Below are positions 59,421-64,000 of a stretch of DNA of 64,000 nucleotides, one piece after another (within the stretch, counting starts at the first letter, position 1; each line of letters begins with the position of its first letter). The notes below the pieces were generated by a model. That model was not told the origin of the DNA. It made no database searches and was given only the letters and a program-made list of their open reading frames with translations. The translations under genes and the position numbers were made by a program. The DNA is taken from positions 7,309,501 through 7,373,500 of the forward strand of contig NZ_CP109450.1 of NCBI RefSeq assembly GCF_041438865.1, given 5' to 3'. The stretch comes from Streptomyces sp. NBC_01471 (GTDB lineage Bacteria; Actinomycetota; Actinomycetes; Streptomycetales; Streptomycetaceae).

Positions 59421-59909
59421 TCAGGCCGGAAGCTGCGCCTCGATGGCCGCCACGACCTCCGGCGCCTCCGGCTCGGTACGCGGGCGGATCCGGGCAACGA
59501 CCTCACCCGCCGGGGAGATCAGGAACTTCTCGAAGTTCCACTGGACGTCCCCGGCCTCACCGGCCTCGTCGGCCACCTGCGTCAGCTCCGCGTACAGCGG
59601 GTGCTGCCCGGCGCCGTTGACGTCGGCCTTCTCCAGCATCGGGAACGTCACCCCGTAGGTGGCCGAGCAGAAGGTCTGGATCTCCTCCGCGCTGCCCGGC
59701 TCCTGTCCGGCGAACTGATTGCAGGGCACGCCGATGACGGCGAAGCCGCGCTCCCCGTACTGCTGCTGAAGCTTTTCGAGACCGGCGTACTGCGGGGTGA
59801 GACCGCACTTGGACGCCACGTTCACCAGCAGCACCGCCTTGCCCCGGTAGTCGGCCAGGGAGGTCGCGTCGCCGGTCAGGGTGCGCAGGGGGACGTCGTA
59901 CAGGCTCAT
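59421..59909 (-). CDS. Glutathione/thioredoxin peroxidase
   Basis: A 162-residue peroxidase. The active cysteine is in VASKCGLTPQY, and the glutamine/tryptophan partners are in FAVIGVPCNQF and VQWNFEKFLI. It reduces hydroperoxides, in bacteria usually with thioredoxin. The start at 59909 follows AGGAG. Confidence 0.93.
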   Translation of the reverse strand: MSLYDVPLRTLTGDATSLADYRGKAVLLVNVASKCGLTPQYAGLEKLQQQYGERGFAVIGVPCNQFAGQEPGSAEEIQTFCSATYGVTFPMLEKADVNGAGQHPLYAELTQVADEAGEAGDVQWNFEKFLISPAGEVVARIRPRTEPEAPEVVAAIEAQLPA

Positions 59910-60014
59910 CGCCAGCTCCTGTCGTAGGTCAGTGGCACGTACTCGGTGGTACGTACTGTTCCAGAGACCTCCGGACACCCGGTCGACGCCCCCGGCCTGC
60001 GGCCGTTCACCGGC

Positions 60015-61205
60015 TCAGGCCTGCCCGCCCTGCCTGCGCGCCCGGCGCCGTGCGATCAGCAGGGCGCAGGCCAGCGCGGCCGCGGCCACCCCGCCGGCGA
60101 AGACGAACGCCGTCCAGCCGGAGACCGTGACGTGCGAGGTCTGCGACGCCGCGACCGGAGGTGTGTGCTCCGCGGGCGCCGGGGTCCCGGCGGGGGAGGT
60201 GGGCCGTGCCGGGGTGAGGCCGGGCAGCACGCTGACCGGGGACGCGGTGGGCGACGTGGCGAAGCCCCAGTCCAGCAGGGACCGCGTCTCGTTGTAGGCG
60301 TCGTTCGGCTGCCCCGACTGCGGGTTCATGACGGTCACCAGAAGGGTGCGCCCGTTCCGCTCGGCGGCGGTGACCAGGGTGTTGCCCGCCTCGGTCGTGT
60401 AGCCGTTCTTGACCCCGAGCAGGCCGGGGTACTGCACGACGCCGTGCGACCCCACGAGCAGCCGGTTGGTGTTCTGGATGCCGAACGCGCCGGGACCGCC
60501 CGAGGCCGGGAAGCGCGCCGTCCTGGTCGAGGCGAACCGCCGGAACTCCGCATTGGTCAGACCCGCGCGGGCGATCACGGACAGGTCGTACGCGGAGGAG
60601 TGCTGCCCCGGGGTGTCGTATCCGTCGGCGGATTTCACGACGGTGTCCCGCGCCCCGATCCGGCGGGCGGTGGCCTGCATGTCCTTGATGGTGGCCGGTA
60701 CGCCGCCGTTCATCACCGCGAGGGTGTGCACCGCGTCGTTGCCCGACGCCAGGAACACACCCCGCCACAGATCGGCGACCGTGTACCGGGTGCCCTCCTT
60801 CATCCCGACCAGGCTGCTCCCCGGCTGGAGCCCGGTGAGGTCGGTCTCCGCTGTCCGGTGCACCTCCTGGGGCGGGAACTTCGGCAGCACGGTCAGCGCG
60901 AAGAGCGTCTTGAGCGTGCTGGCCGGCGGCAGCTGCCGGTGCGCGTTCCTGGCCGCCAGCACCCGGCCGGTCCGCAGGTCGGTCACCATCCACGACAGGG
61001 CTGTCGCCGCGGGTGGTCTGGCGACCCCCGAAGCGACCTGGACGCCGGTGCGGTACAGCGCGGACTGCCCGCTGTTCGCGGCCGGTTGCGGCGCGGGCGG
61101 GCTGTCGGCCCGCGCGGCCGGGGAGAGGGAGGCGAGCACCAGTGCGGGCAGGGAAACGGCCACGGCCGCACGGAACCTGACAGAACACCACATCGCTTGC
61201 GACAT
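60015..61205 (-). CDS. D-alanyl-D-alanine carboxypeptidase (S11, PBP5-like)
   Basis: A 396-residue secreted and membrane-anchored penicillin-binding protein. A signal peptide (residues 1-33) is followed by the S11 motifs STLK (catalytic Ser and Lys), SGN and VKNGYTTEAG, where KNG replaces KTG. A Pro/Thr/Ala linker and a C-terminal helix (AFVFAGGVAAAALACALLI) with a basic tail follow. It trims the terminal D-alanine from wall peptides. Confidence 0.92.
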   Translation of the reverse strand: MSQAMWCSVRFRAAVAVSLPALVLASLSPAARADSPPAPQPAANSGQSALYRTGVQVASGVARPPAATALSWMVTDLRTGRVLAARNAHRQLPPASTLKTLFALTVLPKFPPQEVHRTAETDLTGLQPGSSLVGMKEGTRYTVADLWRGVFLASGNDAVHTLAVMNGGVPATIKDMQATARRIGARDTVVKSADGYDTPGQHSSAYDLSVIARAGLTNAEFRRFASTRTARFPASGGPGAFGIQNTNRLLVGSHGVVQYPGLLGVKNGYTTEAGNTLVTAAERNGRTLLVTVMNPQSGQPNDAYNETRSLLDWGFATSPTASPVSVLPGLTPARPTSPAGTPAPAEHTPPVAASQTSHVTVSGWTAFVFAGGVAAAALACALLIARRRARRQGGQA

Positions 61206-61379
61206 GATCACACCGTAGGAGAAGTCGGACAGGGTCGCTCCGTGGCTTAGCCCGACTGCCCGGCCCCGACCGGTACGGCGGCTCCTCGCCCCCTGGTCAG
61301 GCGCCGAGCCTGCGGAACAGCCCCTCCTGGGGCGGAGCGACACATCCGCACGATGTGTCGCCCGCGACCAGAGGGAGAA

Positions 61380-61390
61380 GGGTCTCTACA
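61380..61390. repeat. Direct repeat GGGTCTCTACA, copy 1 (possible att core)
   Basis: The 11-mer ends at the first base of the integrase start codon (61390) and recurs at 63988-63998. Together the copies enclose the integrase remnant and other broken genes. This could be the remnant of attL/attR. Confidence 0.4.
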
Positions 61391-62810
61391 TGAGCGGTAT
61401 GGGTGAGGGGCATGACCCTGAAGAGTACTGGGACATCTACGTTCGTAAGTCCGCGTTCGTCCGAGGGCACCGACAGGAGCCCAAGAGGCGCTGGGCGGGC
61501 CGAAGCGGAACGGGCGGGCAAGAAGGTACGCCGGGTCTGGAAGGACATCGCCTCGGGGTACAAGGACGTCAAGCGCACCGACTACGACGCCGCACTCGAT
61601 GCTGTGCGTTCCCGTGAGGTAAGCGGACTCTGGTGCCTCCGTCTCGACCGGTGGAGCGGCAAGGGCGCTCACTCGGTGCTCGACATCATCGACCCGGAAG
61701 ACGGGACACCGCCGAGGCGTCTGATCTTCCACGGTGACTACCTGGACAGCTCCAACCCCCGTGACCGCCGTCAGATCATCAACCGCGCGGAGGACGCGAG
61801 GGAGGAGAGCGAGCGCACCTCAATGCGCGTACGGGAGACCAAGGACTACCAGCGGGAGCACGGCATGGGGGCTTCCGGACGGCCGCCTTACGGAATGAAG
61901 GTCGCAGAGGAGACCCGAAAGCTGGAGCCGGACCGAGGCCCGCCGTCCCAGACAAGCCGGCGGGCCCCAGCAAGGCCGATGTCGCACGCAGGTGGTACCC
62001 GGAGGCGATCGAGGGGGGCACAGCACCCGGGCCATCGCCCGCAGGCTGAACGCCGATGGGATCCCGTCGAGTACCGGCGGTCGGTGGAGTCCACAGGTGG
62101 TCTACCAACATCTCCTCAACCCGGTCTACGCCGGATGGCAGGTCACCCGCCTCAACCGCGGGCATGGTATCCCCGTGCGCTACATGGACCGAAACGGCCA
62201 CCCCGTCCGGGTGGGGGAGGGGGGAGCGACGAGGAGCACCGCCCTGCCCATGAGACGGCCGGAGGGCACCGGATCACCCACATGGCGGTGGAGAAGAGTG
62301 GGCACGGCCGGGCGAAACACCTGCTCACCGGCCTGCTGCGGTGCGAGGGCTGCGGAAGCCGCATGCCGAGCACCGGCAGTTCATACTCCTGCGTGGCCAA
62401 AAGGCGGGCAAACCCTGCGAGGCGCGCGCCTCGGCGATCCGGGGCAGTCTCGAACGGTACGGAGAGCTGGCGCGACCGGCTGCTGAGGATACAGCCGAGC
62501 GACCCGATGCTCGTCGTCGCCGCACAAAGGTGGCTGGCGCTGACCTGTCTCGACGGGACGGCGGAGATCGCAGCAACGCGGGCCGCCGCGAAGGCTGCTG
62601 AATCCGCACTGCAACGGCTGCTCGCCGACCGGCAGGCCGGAGTCTACGAGGGACCGGCTGCCTCGCCTCTTCAACCCGATGCTGGAACAGGCCACGCGAG
62701 ACGAGGAGGCGACCGGCAAAGCGTTGCGCGATCTGGCGCGATTCCCGATGGACATCTCCTTCCTTCCGGAGGAGACAACAGAAGGAAGTACGTCTTCTCG
62801 CGCGGCTTGA
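61390..62810 (+). pseudogene. Serine integrase (large serine recombinase), multiply frameshifted
   Basis: The pieces, in different frames, line up as one integrase of about 470 residues. DIYVRKSAFVRGHRQEPK opens it, and RVWKDIASGYKDVKRTDYDA with LWCLRLDRWSGKG form the resolvase-like catalytic domain. HSTRAIARRLNADGIPSSTG with VVYQHLLNPVYAGWQV is the recombinase domain. LLTGLLRCEGCGSRM is the zinc ribbon, and ALRDLARFPMDISFL with a TGA at 62810 is the end. At least six single-base shifts separate these parts, several in G or A runs (about 62010, 62217 and 62400). GAGGGAGAAGGG precedes the ATG. It probably served a lost mobile element. Confidence 0.85.
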
Positions 62811-63005
62811 CGGATCGGGGAGTGGAGGAGATCACGAACATCACAGGTCGGGGCCGGCGCGATGGTGGTGAGGGTGGCGGAGACGCTGAGGGTATCGCCG
62901 TCGAAGAGTTCGGTGCGCTCCAACGAGCGGCGTGATGGGCTAACGGGGCCCAGGCAGCAGCGGCCTGTCGCGCTGGCGTCGTCACCGCAGGCTTTCGTCC
63001 GACAG

Positions 63006-63354
63006 TCACTGGAAGGTTGCTGACAATCCGGCTCCCAGCGAAGTGGGGTTGATCCTCGGGAAGAGGGTCAGGAGTCGCGTCGGGTCTGCTTGAGAAGCCA
63101 GAATGTTGCCCGTTCGCGGACCTGAGCGCTCTATCGGGAGGGCGCTGCCGGCCCGCTCCTCGATCGTTCTGGCCAGTTTCAGCAGCGATGCAGCCCTCCC
63201 CCCCGTTCCCCGCTCGGTCAAGGCCCCTCTGGTCTGCGCGCCGGCTGGGGCCGTAGACGTTGAAGAAGCGGAAGGGGAGGAGACGGGGAGGCCGTAGCTG
63301 TGGTGGCCCGTACGCCGTCTCCAAACTCGCCACCGAGGCCTACCTCACCGCGTA
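63006..63354 (-). pseudogene. NAD-dependent sugar epimerase (GalE-like) remnant with internal inversion and deletion
   Basis: On the minus strand, HSYGLPV (63304-63287) is followed by the family block LPFRFFNVYGP (63247-63279) in a shifted frame. The C-terminus GRAASLLKLARTIEERAG and SQADPTRLLTLFPRI then ends at TGA 63006. The central part between them is missing. The active-site block YAVSKLATEAYLTA is encoded at 63311-63352, but on the plus strand, that is, flipped in place. Nothing of the N-terminal NAD-binding half remains. It is not functional. Confidence 0.75.
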
Positions 63355-63845
63355 GGCCGAGGTGGTCCAGTACGAGAGCCACCATAGGCGCCATCCCAGT
63401 GCCCTCTCCCTCGTGTGCGGCGAGCACCGATTCCACCCGCTCCCACCAGGGGCCGAACGGTTCGGACCGGCTGTGCATGCCGGGCTCGAAGTACTCGCCG
63501 TCACGCCATACCAGAAGACGTCTAATCCGTCGGTGGTCGCCACGCTGTACGTCTCAGAGCCCCGAGACAACTCTGCGAGCACTGCCTCCTCGAAGCTGAT
63601 GCCACCGTCCTCCTCGACGCAGAAGGCCCATTCACCGATCTTGCCGGCCCGCAGCAGCGAGACCATCCCGTCGCCGGAGTCACCCGAGGGCAGATCCGAG
63701 CCGCGTCCCAGTCGAGGAGGTGCGCCTGGTCCGGATCGGCCCCGTACCGGGCGAACACCTCCTCGGGGCCCAGCCCCCGGGTAAAAGTGACGCACATCCA
63801 GGCCCTCGCCCAGTTCAGCGAACCTGCATCCGCGCCTGCTTTCAT
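63346..63845 (-). pseudogene. DUF6461-type protein, frameshifted
   Basis: Three frames together give a Streptomyces protein of the DUF6461 type: WARAWMCVTFTRGLGPEEVF and ARYGADPDQAHLL, then LLRAGKIGEWAFCVEEDGG and SFEEAVLAELSRGSETYSV, then EYFEPGMHSRSEPFGPWWER and MAPMVALVLDHLGLR. Shifts fall near 63685 and 63490. The 3' end is directly joined to the inverted epimerase block. The function of the family is not known to me. Confidence 0.65.
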
Positions 63846-63987
63846 GGTCTGCCTCCGTCGTTTACGCCCGGTCATCGCCCCGGGACCGAGCCCTCCGGGC
63901 ACTCCATCGTCCGCCGAACGCCGAGGGGGCCCGGATCATGATGCCTGGATCATGCGGCGGGAGCAGTACCGGGCGAAACTCCCAGTG

Positions 63988-63998
63988 GGGTCTCTACA
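63988..63998. repeat. Direct repeat GGGTCTCTACA, copy 2
   Basis: Identical to 61380-61390. It lies at the window edge, after a 142-base stretch (63846-63987) without a supported gene. The sequence beyond is not visible, so whether it flanks an element boundary is uncertain. Confidence 0.4.
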
Positions 63999-64000
63999 CG

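Noticed and set aside
60360..60420. Loss of the KTG motif in the D,D-carboxypeptidase
   Set aside because: KNG in VKNGYTTEAG is, to my knowledge, a common variant in Streptomyces S11 enzymes, so it is not evidence of inactivation.
62381..62923. 180-codon minus-strand frame opposite the integrase end
   Set aside because: No similarity to a known family; it overlaps the integrase remnant, whose conserved blocks read on the plus strand.

Overview
The window is very GC-rich actinobacterial DNA. Codon third positions are almost all G or C, GTG and TTG starts are common, and many genes belong to families typical of Streptomyces (XRE/DUF5753 with DUF397 and an anti-sigma-type ATPase, a secreted subtilisin inhibitor, a secreted tripeptidyl-aminopeptidase-like enzyme, SbcCD, MurT/GatD). 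A Streptomyces chromosome, or a very close relative, is the best reading. No rRNA or tRNA gene was recognised.

Bases 1 to about 9,700 look like the edge of a natural-product gene cluster. A minus-strand set (SRPBCC protein, AMP-forming ligase, aromatic FAD hydroxylase, FAD/NAD(P)-binding monooxygenase, fumarase-superfamily lyase) resembles the nitrous-acid route: a CreE-type enzyme oxidises aspartate to nitrosuccinate, a CreD-type lyase releases nitrite, and a CreM-type ligase can use nitrite to diazotise an aromatic amine. On the plus strand lie the 3' end of a second FAD hydroxylase, an Rrf2-type regulator with an apparent internal deletion, a 32-codon leader ORF and an MFS exporter. A repeated operator-like motif precedes both the regulator and the leader/exporter. 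Two hairpins close the convergent exporter/lyase junction.

From 9.7 to 32 kb the content is ordinary chromosome: GNAT, quinone reductase, sbcD-sbcC, DUF885 protein, AsnC regulator with a divergent PLP lyase, TM-ACT-GNAT fusion, MocR regulator with a divergent EamA exporter, alpha/beta hydrolase, ECF41-type sigma factor, GntR/UTRA regulator behind a dre-like palindrome, ROK regulator, and a two-component system divergent from an ABC exporter. From 32 to 36.6 kb there is a DNA-repair group: mug, alkB with a LexA-box-like site, and an ATP-dependent DNA ligase broken by a frameshift; purB lies among them. Then come a GDSL hydrolase, two CNNM/CBS proteins, a GNAT, a methyltransferase, and the biotin genes (bioF divergent from bioB-bioA-bioD).

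From 45.8 to 61.2 kb: DUF397/XRE/ATPase trio, an NlpC/P60 hydrolase behind a probable c-di-AMP (ydaO-type) riboswitch, a secreted S33 peptidase, PlsC-like acyltransferase, an SSI-type inhibitor with Arg at the predicted P1 site, CtaG, pfkA, gatD-murT, peptide deformylase, a TetR regulator with a paired operator next to an acyl-CoA dehydrogenase, glutathione peroxidase and a D,D-carboxypeptidase. The last 2.6 kb is a gene graveyard: a serine integrase with several frameshifts, a GalE-like epimerase remnant with a 44-bp micro-inversion, and a frameshifted DUF6461 gene, flanked by an 11-bp direct repeat.
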